From an uncultured Bacilli bacterium (GTDB lineage: Bacteria > Bacillota_I > Bacilli_A > RF39 > UBA660): DNA of 14,964 bases. The position numbers and the translations under genes are program-made. The stretch lies in the NCBI GenBank assembly GCA_934096735.1, contig CAKOMS010000019.1:1-14964 (forward strand), in the 5' to 3' direction. Under the pieces are notes generated by a model. It was not told the origin of the DNA. It ran no database searches and saw nothing but the letters and a program-made list of their open reading frames with translations. Positions 6,563 to 13,314 of the stretch are shown in pieces. Position 1 is the first letter of the stretch, and each line of letters opens with the position of its first letter.

Positions 6563-6955
6563 ATGAATAAAGTTTATGCTGCACTTATATTGTTTCTAAT
6601 ACTCTTTGTAATTATTTTTTTAGTAGATTTTTTAATAATTAAAGGTAATTATGAAAAGAAAAGTGAAAAGAAAAAAAAGAAGGGTAAGAATTATGAAGTT
6701 ACTGAAATTGAATATTTAATTAATAAATTTAATTTAGATAAGAAAAAGTTACCAATTAAAAAAATAATATTTTTAAGTTCTTGTATTAATGCTTTTATTA
6801 TTTCTTTAGTTGGAGTAGTTGTAATACTTATAGATGTTCATCCAATAGTACAATTACTTATAGGTTTTATTCTTCTTATTTCACTAATATATTCACTGTA
6901 TGAATTATTAGGAAGATATTTAATTAAGAAAGGTTGTGTTAAAAATGGAAAATAA
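6563..6955 (+). CDS. Small membrane protein of the leuS T-box operon
   Basis: This 130-residue protein has a hydrophobic N-terminal span (about 5-27), a strongly basic cytoplasmic-type stretch with repeated KKKKK (about 31-43), a soluble link containing EIEYLINKFNLDKKKLP, and two further hydrophobic spans (about 67-90 and 93-115), ending in a basic tail. Three membrane segments are therefore predicted by eye. ATG 6563 follows AGGAG by 7 bases. It is the first gene behind the leucine T-box and its end overlaps the leuS start by 11 bases, so the two should be expressed and translated together. I do not recognise a named family. Placement under leucine-tRNA control is the only functional clue, and it may simply be a passenger. 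Confidence 0.82.
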   Translation: MNKVYAALILFLILFVIIFLVDFLIIKGNYEKKSEKKKKKGKNYEVTEIEYLINKFNLDKKKLPIKKIIFLSSCINAFIISLVGVVVILIDVHPIVQLLIGFILLISLIYSLYELLGRYLIKKGCVKNGK

Positions 6956-9758
6956 AGTTATTGAAAAAAAATGGCAAGATATATGGGAAAAAAATGAGTA
7001 TGGAAAAGCCATAAATAATAGTGATAAGAAAAAATATTATATTTTAGTAGAGTTTCCTTATCCAAGTGGTTCTGGATTACATGTTGGACATGTTAGAAGT
7101 TATACTGCTTTAGATAGTTATGCTAGAATGAAAAGAATGCAAGGATATAATGTTCTTTTTCCAATGGGATGGGATGCTTTTGGTGCTCCGGCTGAACAAT
7201 ATGCAATAAAAAATCATATTCATCCTAAAATGGCTGTTAAAGAGAATATTAAAACATTTAAGTCTCAAATTAAATCCTTGGGAATATCATTTGATTGGAG
7301 TAGAGAATTTTCTACAACTGATCCTGAATATTATAAATGGACTCAATGGCAATTTTTAAAGTTTTATGAACATGGTATGGCTTATAAAGCTAAGAAAGAT
7401 ATTAATTGGTGTCCTAATTGTAAAACTGGATTATCTAATGAAGATTCATCTGGAGGAGTATGTGAAAGATGTGGTACTAAAGTTGTTCAAAAAGAAAAAG
7501 AACAATGGATGCTTAGAATGAGCGATTATGCTGAGAGTTTACTTGAAGGACTTAAAGATACCCATTTTGCAAATAAAGTTAAATTAGGACAAATAAATTG
7601 GATTGGTAAAAGTGTTGGTGCTGAAGTAATTTTTAAAGTTTTAGATACTGATAAAACTATTAAAGTATACACTACTAGATGTGATACTTTATTTGGAGCT
7701 ACATTTATGGTTTTGGCACCAGAACATCCTTTAATTGAAGAATTAAGTGATAAGATAACAAATATGAATGAAGTAGAAGAATATCAAAAAAGTGCAAAAG
7801 AAAAGACTACTTTTGAAAGAACTGAACTTCAAAAAGATAAAACTGGTGTACAATTAAAAGGAATATATGCAGTTAATCCAGTTAATAATGAAAAGGTACA
7901 AATTTGGATATCTGATTATGTTATGATGGGTTATGGTACTGGTGCTATAATGGCTGTTCCTGCTCATGATGAAAGAGACTTTGAATTTGCTAAAAAATTT
8001 AATATTCCAATTATTCAAGTATTAGAAGAAGTAACTGGTAAAAAACATGAAGATGAAAAAGTTAAAAATTCTATAGTAGCAATTGTTCATGATAAAAAGA
8101 ATGATAAATATTTAACTATTAATTGGCATTCTTTTGGTGGAAGATTATTTGTAGGTGGTACTAAAAAAGAAAATGAATCATCTATAGATTGTGCTATAAG
8201 AGAAATAAAAGAAGAAACTGGTTATTTTGATATATCATTAGTATATGAAGGATTTAAAATTAATCATCATTATTATGCTTATAATAAAGATACATATTTT
8301 AATATAGAAGCAACTCCATTATTATTTGAATTAAATAGTGATAAAATGGTAGATAGATTGTTGGATTCTGATGAAAAGTTTGATGTTGAATGGGTTAGTA
8401 GTGATGTTTTAATAAATGAAATTAATGATGAATTACACAGAAAATCTTTTGAATATGTAACTAAGCCTGGTGCTATGGTAAATGATGGAATTCATATTAA
8501 TTCAGATTTCTTAAATGGTCTTAATAAAGATGATGCAATTAATAAGATGTTAGAATTTTTAGAAAAAGAAAATGTTGGTAATAAAAAGGTTAATTATCGT
8601 TTACAAGATTGGGTATTTTCAAGGCAAAGATTCTGGGGTGAACCAATTCCTTTAGTACATTGTGATGATTGTGGTTGGGTTCCTGTTAAAGAAGAAGATT
8701 TACCTGTTTTACTACCTGATGTTACTGAATATGAACCAACTGATGATGGTGAAAGTCCACTTGCAAAAATAACTGATTGGGTAAATACTACTTGTCCTAA
8801 ATGTGGAAAGCCTGCTAAAAGAGAGACTGATACTATGCCTAATTGGGCTGGTTCTAGTTGGTATTGGTTAAGATTTATGGATCCTAAAAATGACAAATGT
8901 TTTGCTTCAATGAATGCTTTAAAATATTGGGGAAAAGTAGATTGGTATAATGGTGGAATGGAACATACTACAAGACATTTACTTTATGCAAGATTCTGGA
9001 ATCAATTTTTATATAATATTGGGCTAGTTCCTAATAGTGAACCTATGGATATAAGAGTTAGTCATGGTATGATACTGGGTGCTAATAATGAAAAAATGAG
9101 TAAGAGTAAAGGTAATGTTGTTAATCCAGATGACATTGTTAATGAATATGGAGCAGATACTTTAAGAACTTATGAAATGTTTATTGGAGATTATGAAAAA
9201 GATGCAGCTTGGAGTATTGAATCATTAAAGGGTTGTAAAAGATTTTTGGATAGAGTTGAAAGACTTCAAAATAAATTAAATGATAAATCTGGTTATACTG
9301 ATGAAGTTATCATAAATAAAACTATTAAAAAAGTTACTTATGATTTATCTAATATGAAGTATAATACTGTAGTTTCTCAACTTATGATATTGACTGGTTT
9401 TTATGAAAAGTGTGAAAGTATTACTAAAGATGATTATAGAATATTATTGCAACTTTTAAATCCAATTGCACCACATATAACTGAAGAATTAAATGAAAGA
9501 CAAAATTTGGGAGAAATGTTTGCAAATAGTAAATGGCCTGAATATGATGAAAGTAAAACTATTTTGGATGAAGTTACTATTGGAGTACAAGTTAATGGAA
9601 AATTACGTGGTGAAATTAAAATAGCCAAAGATGAAGAAAAAGATAGTGTTATAGAAAAGGCATTAAAAGAAGAAAATGTTATGAAACATATTAGTGGAAA
9701 AGAGATAGTTAAGACTATTGTAGTACCTAATAAAATAGTTAATATAGTTATTAAATAA
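6945..9758 (+). CDS. leuS: Leucine--tRNA ligase with a Nudix domain inserted in the editing domain
   Basis: LeuRS charges tRNA-Leu and hydrolyses mischarged tRNA through its CP1 editing domain. Seen here: PYPSGSGLHVGH with HVGH at 46-49, a Cys4 zinc knuckle (CPNC...CERC), the editing motif TTRCDTLFGAT (usually TTRPDT, so Pro is Cys), VPAHDERD (Asp342 and Asp345 at the editing pocket), DWVFSRQRFWGEPIP, KMSKS (717-721) and a C-terminal tRNA-binding domain ending VPNKIVNIVIK. Residues about 361-507 do not belong to LeuRS: they hold a complete Nudix box, G405-x5-E411-x7-REIKEETGY, with a typical WVSSD segment near the end. The editing domain then resumes at PGAMVNDGIHINSDFLNGL. Total length is 937; without the insert about 790, as in ordinary Bacillota LeuRS. 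The start is ATG 6945, 11 bases after AAAGG; the in-frame GTG at 6936 sits only 2 bases from that site. Controlled by the leucine T-box. Confidence 0.95.
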   Translation: MENKVIEKKWQDIWEKNEYGKAINNSDKKKYYILVEFPYPSGSGLHVGHVRSYTALDSYARMKRMQGYNVLFPMGWDAFGAPAEQYAIKNHIHPKMAVKENIKTFKSQIKSLGISFDWSREFSTTDPEYYKWTQWQFLKFYEHGMAYKAKKDINWCPNCKTGLSNEDSSGGVCERCGTKVVQKEKEQWMLRMSDYAESLLEGLKDTHFANKVKLGQINWIGKSVGAEVIFKVLDTDKTIKVYTTRCDTLFGATFMVLAPEHPLIEELSDKITNMNEVEEYQKSAKEKTTFERTELQKDKTGVQLKGIYAVNPVNNEKVQIWISDYVMMGYGTGAIMAVPAHDERDFEFAKKFNIPIIQVLEEVTGKKHEDEKVKNSIVAIVHDKKNDKYLTINWHSFGGRLFVGGTKKENESSIDCAIREIKEETGYFDISLVYEGFKINHHYYAYNKDTYFNIEATPLLFELNSDKMVDRLLDSDEKFDVEWVSSDVLINEINDELHRKSFEYVTKPGAMVNDGIHINSDFLNGLNKDDAINKMLEFLEKENVGNKKVNYRLQDWVFSRQRFWGEPIPLVHCDDCGWVPVKEEDLPVLLPDVTEYEPTDDGESPLAKITDWVNTTCPKCGKPAKRETDTMPNWAGSSWYWLRFMDPKNDKCFASMNALKYWGKVDWYNGGMEHTTRHLLYARFWNQFLYNIGLVPNSEPMDIRVSHGMILGANNEKMSKSKGNVVNPDDIVNEYGADTLRTYEMFIGDYEKDAAWSIESLKGCKRFLDRVERLQNKLNDKSGYTDEVIINKTIKKVTYDLSNMKYNTVVSQLMILTGFYEKCESITKDDYRILLQLLNPIAPHITEELNERQNLGEMFANSKWPEYDESKTILDEVTIGVQVNGKLRGEIKIAKDEEKDSVIEKALKEENVMKHISGKEIVKTIVVPNKIVNIVIK

Positions 9759-9761
9759 TTT

Positions 9762-9789
9762 AAGAGAATTTTAATTGAATTCTCTTTTT
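9762..9789 (+). terminator. leuS intrinsic terminator
   Basis: AAGAGAATT (9762-9770) pairs perfectly with AATTCTCTT (9778-9786) around a 7-base loop and is followed by a T-run to 9789. It starts 4 bases after the leuS stop. The loop and right arm contain the -35 box of the dnaB promoter. Confidence 0.87.
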
Positions 9790-9803
9790 GTTTACTTTAT
9801 AAT
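9775..9803 (+). promoter_or_regulatory. dnaB-dnaI promoter, overlapping the leuS terminator
   Basis: TTGAAT (9775-9780) and TATAAT (9798-9803) are 17 bases apart, the same pair of boxes and spacing as the leuS-operon promoter. The -35 box lies inside the leuS terminator hairpin. The leader to the dnaB ATG is about 14 bases and contains AAGGTGAT. Confidence 0.82.
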
Positions 9804-9823
9804 ATGTGTGAAGGTGATTTATT

Positions 9824-11095
9824 ATGGATTTAAATTCTTTACTACCAGCTGATAAATATGTAATAATAAATAAAACTATATTAACTGATGAAGATAAGTC
9901 TATAATAATTAATTTATATGAACCTTTAATTGGTTCTTTGGGAGTATCTTTATATTTTACTTTATGGAATGATTTGGGAAAGATTAATTTTATGAGTAGA
10001 GAATTTAATCATCATCATTTGATGGTTTTATTAAAAGAAGGTCTTCCTAGAATAAAACTTGCTAGAGAAAGTTTAGAGGCTTTTGGACTTTTAAAGACTT
10101 ATTTAAAAGAAGGAAGTATAAATGAATATGTTTATGAAGTTTATAGTCCATTATCACCGCAAGATTTTTTTAATAATCCGATTTTAAATGTTGTGTTATA
10201 TAGTAATGTTGGAGCAAGTGAATTTGAAAGTTTGATGAATAAGTATAAAAGAATTAAAGTTGATTTAAAAGAATATAAAGATATTACTAAAAAGTTTGAT
10301 GAAACTTATGATACTTCTAAATTTACTTTAAGTAGTGATATAGCTTCTAAAAAAAGTAATAATGTTTGTGTGTATGATAAGATTAATTTTGATGAAATTA
10401 TGGCTTCCTTACCTAAAGGACTAATAAGTGATAAAGCATTTAATAAAAAAACTAGAGAATTAATTAATAATTTAGCATTTATATATAATATAGATACTCT
10501 TAAAATGATTGAGCTTATAAGATGTGTATTAAATGAGTATGGAAATATTGATAGAGAAGGTCTAAGAATTCTTGCTAGAAAAGATTATCAATTTAAAAAT
10601 GGTACTTTGCCAACATTAATTTATAGAACTCAACCAGAATATTTAAAGAGTCCAAGTGGAGATAATTCTAAAAGAGGAAAAATTATTAGTGTATTTGAAA
10701 ATACTATGCCACATGATTTTTTAAAATATAAAAATGGTGGAGCAAAACCTACTTTGAAGGAACTTAAACTTATTGAAAAATTAATGATTGATTTGGAGCT
10801 TACACCTGCAGTTGTTAATGTTTTAATTGATTATGTGCTTAGAAAAAATAATAATAAGTTAGTGGATGCATATGTAGAAACTATTGCATCTCAGTGGAAA
10901 AGAGCGGGACTTAAAACTGCAAGTGAAGCGATGGATTTTGCTTATAAAGAACATAATAAAATGTCAATGAAAAAGAGCACTACTTTTAAAAAGAAAGAAG
11001 AAACTCCAATATGGTTTAATGAGAAAATAGAAGATGAAAAAATGAGTGATGAAGAAGAAAAAGAATATAGAGATTTATTGAAGGAGTTTGAATAA
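9824..11095 (+). CDS. dnaB: Replication initiation / primosome protein DnaB (Bacillota type)
   Basis: This is the Bacillota DnaB, a helicase co-loader working with DnaD and DnaI at oriC and stalled forks, not the E. coli helicase of the same name. The N-terminus, LLPADKYVI...ILTDEDKSIIINLYEPLIGSLGVSLYFTLW, matches the family's winged-helix domain start. The C-terminal DnaD-like domain (about 295-370) has the YxxxIxxxW motif at Y350-I354-W358, followed by KRAGLKTASEA, a known single-stranded DNA-contacting element. The tail is highly charged (EDEKMSDEEEKEYRD). At 423 residues it is close to the family's usual size. ATG 9824 follows AAGGTGAT. Its stop shares one base with the dnaI start (TAATG), so the pair is translationally coupled, the order seen in Bacillus. 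Confidence 0.92.
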   Translation: MDLNSLLPADKYVIINKTILTDEDKSIIINLYEPLIGSLGVSLYFTLWNDLGKINFMSREFNHHHLMVLLKEGLPRIKLARESLEAFGLLKTYLKEGSINEYVYEVYSPLSPQDFFNNPILNVVLYSNVGASEFESLMNKYKRIKVDLKEYKDITKKFDETYDTSKFTLSSDIASKKSNNVCVYDKINFDEIMASLPKGLISDKAFNKKTRELINNLAFIYNIDTLKMIELIRCVLNEYGNIDREGLRILARKDYQFKNGTLPTLIYRTQPEYLKSPSGDNSKRGKIISVFENTMPHDFLKYKNGGAKPTLKELKLIEKLMIDLELTPAVVNVLIDYVLRKNNNKLVDAYVETIASQWKRAGLKTASEAMDFAYKEHNKMSMKKSTTFKKKEETPIWFNEKIEDEKMSDEEEKEYRDLLKEFE

Positions 11096-11985
11096 TGAAT
11101 ATAAAGGTTAGTAAAGATGTATCTGTTAAACAAGAAAAAGAATTTTTAGAAGCAACTTTGGATAATGATTATAATGCATTTATTAAAAAATTAAAAATTA
11201 ATAAAGAAGATGCTAAAAAAAATACTATTAAATTGTTTGATTCCATTGAAGAATTAAATAATTGCAAGAAATGTTCTAATTTGTATGAATGTAAAAATAG
11301 AGTTAGTGGTCATGTGTTTTTTCCTTCAAAAAAAGAAAGCCATTTACAATTTTCTTATATTCCTTGTAAATTTCAAAAAAGAGCACTTAAAGATAATGAA
11401 GAAAAATCAAGTAGTCAAAATATTTTAAAAAATGCTAGAATGAAAGATATTAAAATTACAAAGAATAGAAGAGATACTATTAAATGGATTAAGAATTATT
11501 ATGATAATTATGATTTATATAAAACTACTAAAGGATTATATTTACATGGTAATTTTGGTACTGGGAAAAGTTTTTTAGTAGCATCTTTATTAAATGAACT
11601 TGAAAATAAATATAAAGTAAGAACAGAGATTGTTTATTTTCCAGAACTTCTTAGAAAATTAAAAGAAAATTTAAATCTTGTGAATGAAAAAATTGAGTAT
11701 TTAGAAAGTATTGATGTTTTACTTTTAGATGACATTGGGGCTGAAAAAGTTACTGAATGGGGAAGAGATGAAGTGCTTGGTACTATTCTTCAAACAAGAA
11801 TGAATAATGGAATGCCTACTTTTTTTACTTCAAATTTAACTATAAGTGAGCTTGAGAAACATTTAAGTATTACTAAAGAAAAGGAAGATGCTTTAAAAGC
11901 AAAAAGAATTATTGAAAGAATTAAATATATTACAGATGATATTGAACTTTTAGGAAACAATTATAGAGAAAGTGGTTTAGAATAA
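11095..11985 (+). CDS. dnaI: Primosomal helicase loader DnaI
   Basis: DnaI is an AAA+ ATPase that loads the replicative helicase. The 296 residues show an N-terminal helicase-binding domain with four cysteines (C57, C60, C66, C91) fitting the zinc site known in Bacillus DnaI, Walker A GNFGTGKS (152-159), Walker B LLLDDIG (209-215), sensor-like FFTSN (243-247), and basic RIIERIKY (271-278), where an arginine finger is expected. ATG 11095 overlaps the dnaB stop by one base, with AAGGAG 8 bases upstream (11081-11086). Its own stop codon lies inside the loop-proximal part of the terminator at 11969. The partner helicase (DnaC/DnaB-type) is not in this window. Confidence 0.95.
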   Translation: MNIKVSKDVSVKQEKEFLEATLDNDYNAFIKKLKINKEDAKKNTIKLFDSIEELNNCKKCSNLYECKNRVSGHVFFPSKKESHLQFSYIPCKFQKRALKDNEEKSSSQNILKNARMKDIKITKNRRDTIKWIKNYYDNYDLYKTTKGLYLHGNFGTGKSFLVASLLNELENKYKVRTEIVYFPELLRKLKENLNLVNEKIEYLESIDVLLLDDIGAEKVTEWGRDEVLGTILQTRMNNGMPTFFTSNLTISELEKHLSITKEKEDALKAKRIIERIKYITDDIELLGNNYRESGLE

Positions 11986-11997
11986 AACTACTTTTTT
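11969..11997 (+). terminator. dnaI intrinsic terminator embedding the stop codon
   Basis: AAAGTGGTTT (11969-11978) pairs with AAACTACTTT (11985-11994), with one G-U pair and a 6-base loop, followed by Ts to 11997. The dnaI stop TAA (11983-11985) lies at the loop/right-arm junction, so the last codons form the hairpin. Confidence 0.75.
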
Positions 11998-12011
11998 GAC
12001 AAATAATGCTA

Positions 12012-12025
12012 CAAACAAATATTCG
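12012..12025. promoter_or_regulatory. Candidate LexA (SOS) box upstream of recA
   Basis: CAAACAAATATTCG agrees at 12 of 14 places with the Bacillota LexA/DinR consensus CGAACRNRYGTTYG, with one mismatch in each half-site (CAAAC and, reversed, CGAAT). It lies 8 bases upstream of the recA -35 box, where such an operator is expected. No lexA gene is in the window, so this is a pattern match supported by position. Confidence 0.45.
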
Positions 12026-12033
12026 GTTTAATA

Positions 12034-12062
12034 TTGACATTTCTTTTTATTTAAGATAAAAT
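12034..12062 (+). promoter_or_regulatory. recA promoter
   Basis: Consensus TTGACA (12034-12039) and TAAAAT (12057-12062) are spaced by 17 bases. The expected start near 12069 lies downstream of the ATG at 12061, which rules that ATG out and supports the recA start at 12091. A second TTGACA at 11996-12001, just after the dnaI terminator, has no good -10 partner. Confidence 0.85.
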
Positions 12063-12090
12063 GAATTTATCAGAGAGTGAAGGAGAAAAA

Positions 12091-13125
12091 ATGGCAAAAG
12101 CATTAAAAGAAGAAAAGAATAAAGATAAAGCATTAGAACAAGTTTTAAGTGATATAGAAAAACAATTTGGTGCTGGTGCAATTATGAAATTAGGGGCTGA
12201 TGAACATATTAAAATTGATGTTACGTCTTCTGGTAGTATTGCTTTAGATGTAGCACTTGGTGTTGGAGGTTATCCAAAAGGAAGAATTATAGAAATATAT
12301 GGACCTGAATCTTCTGGAAAAACAACTTTTGCTTTACAAGCAATTGCAGAATGTCAAAAAAATGGTGGTAGAGCAGCTTTTATTGATGCTGAACACGCAT
12401 TAGATCCAGTGTATGCAAAAAATTTAGGAGTAGATATAAATGAACTTTTATTAAGTCAACCTGATACTGGAGAGCAAGCTTTAGAAATATGTGATGCACT
12501 TGTAAAGAGTGAAGCAATTGATTTAATAGTAATTGATTCGGTTGCAGCACTTGTGCCACAAGCAGAAATAGATGGTGAAATGGGTGATAGTCATATTGGT
12601 CTTCAAGCAAGATTAATGAGTCAAGCCTTAAGAAAATTATCTGGTTCATTAAATAAAACAAATACTACTGCTATTTTTATAAATCAGTTAAGAGAAAAAG
12701 TAGGAGTTATGTTTGGTAATCCTGAAACCACTCCTGGTGGAAGAGCACTTAAATTTTATTCATCTGTACGATTAGATATTAGAAAAGGTGAACAAATTAA
12801 ACAAGGCGATATTATTTTAGGAAATAGAACTAATATTAAAGTTGTTAAAAATAAAGTTGCACCACCTTTTAAAACTGCATCAGTAGATATTATGTATGGA
12901 GAAGGAATTAGCCATGAAGGTGAACTTGTTGATATTGGTTCAGAAATTGGTGTAATTCAAAAAAGTGGTGCATGGTATGCTTATAATACTGAAAAAATTG
13001 GACAAGGAAAAGAAAATGCAAAAGCATTTTTAAAAATGAATCCTGATATAGCTGAAGAAGTTTTAGAAAAAATATATGAACATTATGGTTTTAAATTAAA
13101 TAAAAGTGTAAAAAATGAAGATTAG
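12091..13125 (+). CDS. recA: Recombinase RecA
   Basis: RecA forms the ATP-dependent filament for homologous recombination and stimulates LexA self-cleavage in the SOS response. The 344-residue product shows the N-terminal helix region (ALEQVLSDIEKQFGAGAIMKLG), Walker A GPESSGKT (71-78), Walker B LIVIDSVAAL (145-154), loop L1 around DGEMGDSHIG (161-170) and loop L2 with NQLREKVGVMFGNPETTPGG (198-217), plus a short C-terminal domain. The frame also has an ATG at 12061, but it lies inside the promoter; ATG 12091 has AAGGAG (12080-12085) 5 bases before it and gives the normal RecA N-terminus and length. The gene lies between dnaI and rny; recA-rny neighbours are common in Bacillota. No clear terminator follows. 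Confidence 0.97.
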   Translation: MAKALKEEKNKDKALEQVLSDIEKQFGAGAIMKLGADEHIKIDVTSSGSIALDVALGVGGYPKGRIIEIYGPESSGKTTFALQAIAECQKNGGRAAFIDAEHALDPVYAKNLGVDINELLLSQPDTGEQALEICDALVKSEAIDLIVIDSVAALVPQAEIDGEMGDSHIGLQARLMSQALRKLSGSLNKTNTTAIFINQLREKVGVMFGNPETTPGGRALKFYSSVRLDIRKGEQIKQGDIILGNRTNIKVVKNKVAPPFKTASVDIMYGEGISHEGELVDIGSEIGVIQKSGAWYAYNTEKIGQGKENAKAFLKMNPDIAEEVLEKIYEHYGFKLNKSVKNED

Positions 13126-13159
13126 AGTGGTTTTAGATAATCTAGTGGGGAGTAAAAAA

Positions 13160-13179
13160 ATGATATTGTGAGATATCAT
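13160..13179 (+). other. Short hairpin in the recA-rny intergenic region
   Basis: ATGATAT (13160-13166) pairs perfectly with ATATCAT (13173-13179) around TGTGAG, without a T-tract, about 35 bases after the recA stop. A weaker AGATTA/TAATCT pair spans the recA stop itself. Either could stabilise the recA 3' end. The rest of the 189-base gap holds AT-rich repeats and the rny promoter. Confidence 0.35.
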
Positions 13180-13227
13180 AAGCATTAAATTTTATTATAG
13201 ATTTAATTTATGTTCTGAAATTTTGCC

Positions 13228-13256
13228 TTGATAAATGTAAGGTTTGCTATTATAAT
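13228..13256 (+). promoter_or_regulatory. rny promoter
   Basis: TTGATA (13228-13233) and TATAAT (13251-13256) are 17 bases apart. The -10 box begins a 15-base near-palindrome (TATAATT-A-AATTATA, 13251-13265). The inferred leader of about 50 bases contains a second TATAAT (13272-13277) without a -35 partner. Confidence 0.7.
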
Positions 13257-13314
13257 TAAATTATAGATGATTATAATTTAATAATGTTCTATAAATAGAA
13301 ATGGAGTGTATAAA

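Noticed and set aside
6936..6944. GTG start for LeuRS
   Set aside because: Only 2 bases from the AAAGG site; ATG 6945 has workable spacing.
12061..12090. Upstream ATG giving RecA ten extra N-terminal residues
   Set aside because: It overlaps the -10 box of a consensus promoter and has no ribosome site; ATG 12091 has AAGGAG and gives the usual N-terminus.
12380..12661. 93-codon minus-strand frame inside recA, and similar open frames opposite murE, GH31, leuS, dnaB and rny
   Set aside because: Biased low-complexity translations opposite strong genes, with no ribosome sites; typical shadows in AT-rich DNA.
13151..13172. Tiny reading frame after GGGGAG (ATG ATA TTG TGA)
   Set aside because: Three codons after a chance ribosome-like site; nothing supports a leader peptide.
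13306..13314. GTG start for RNase Y
   Set aside because: The GTG overlaps the GGAG ribosome site itself; ATG 13315 is correctly spaced.
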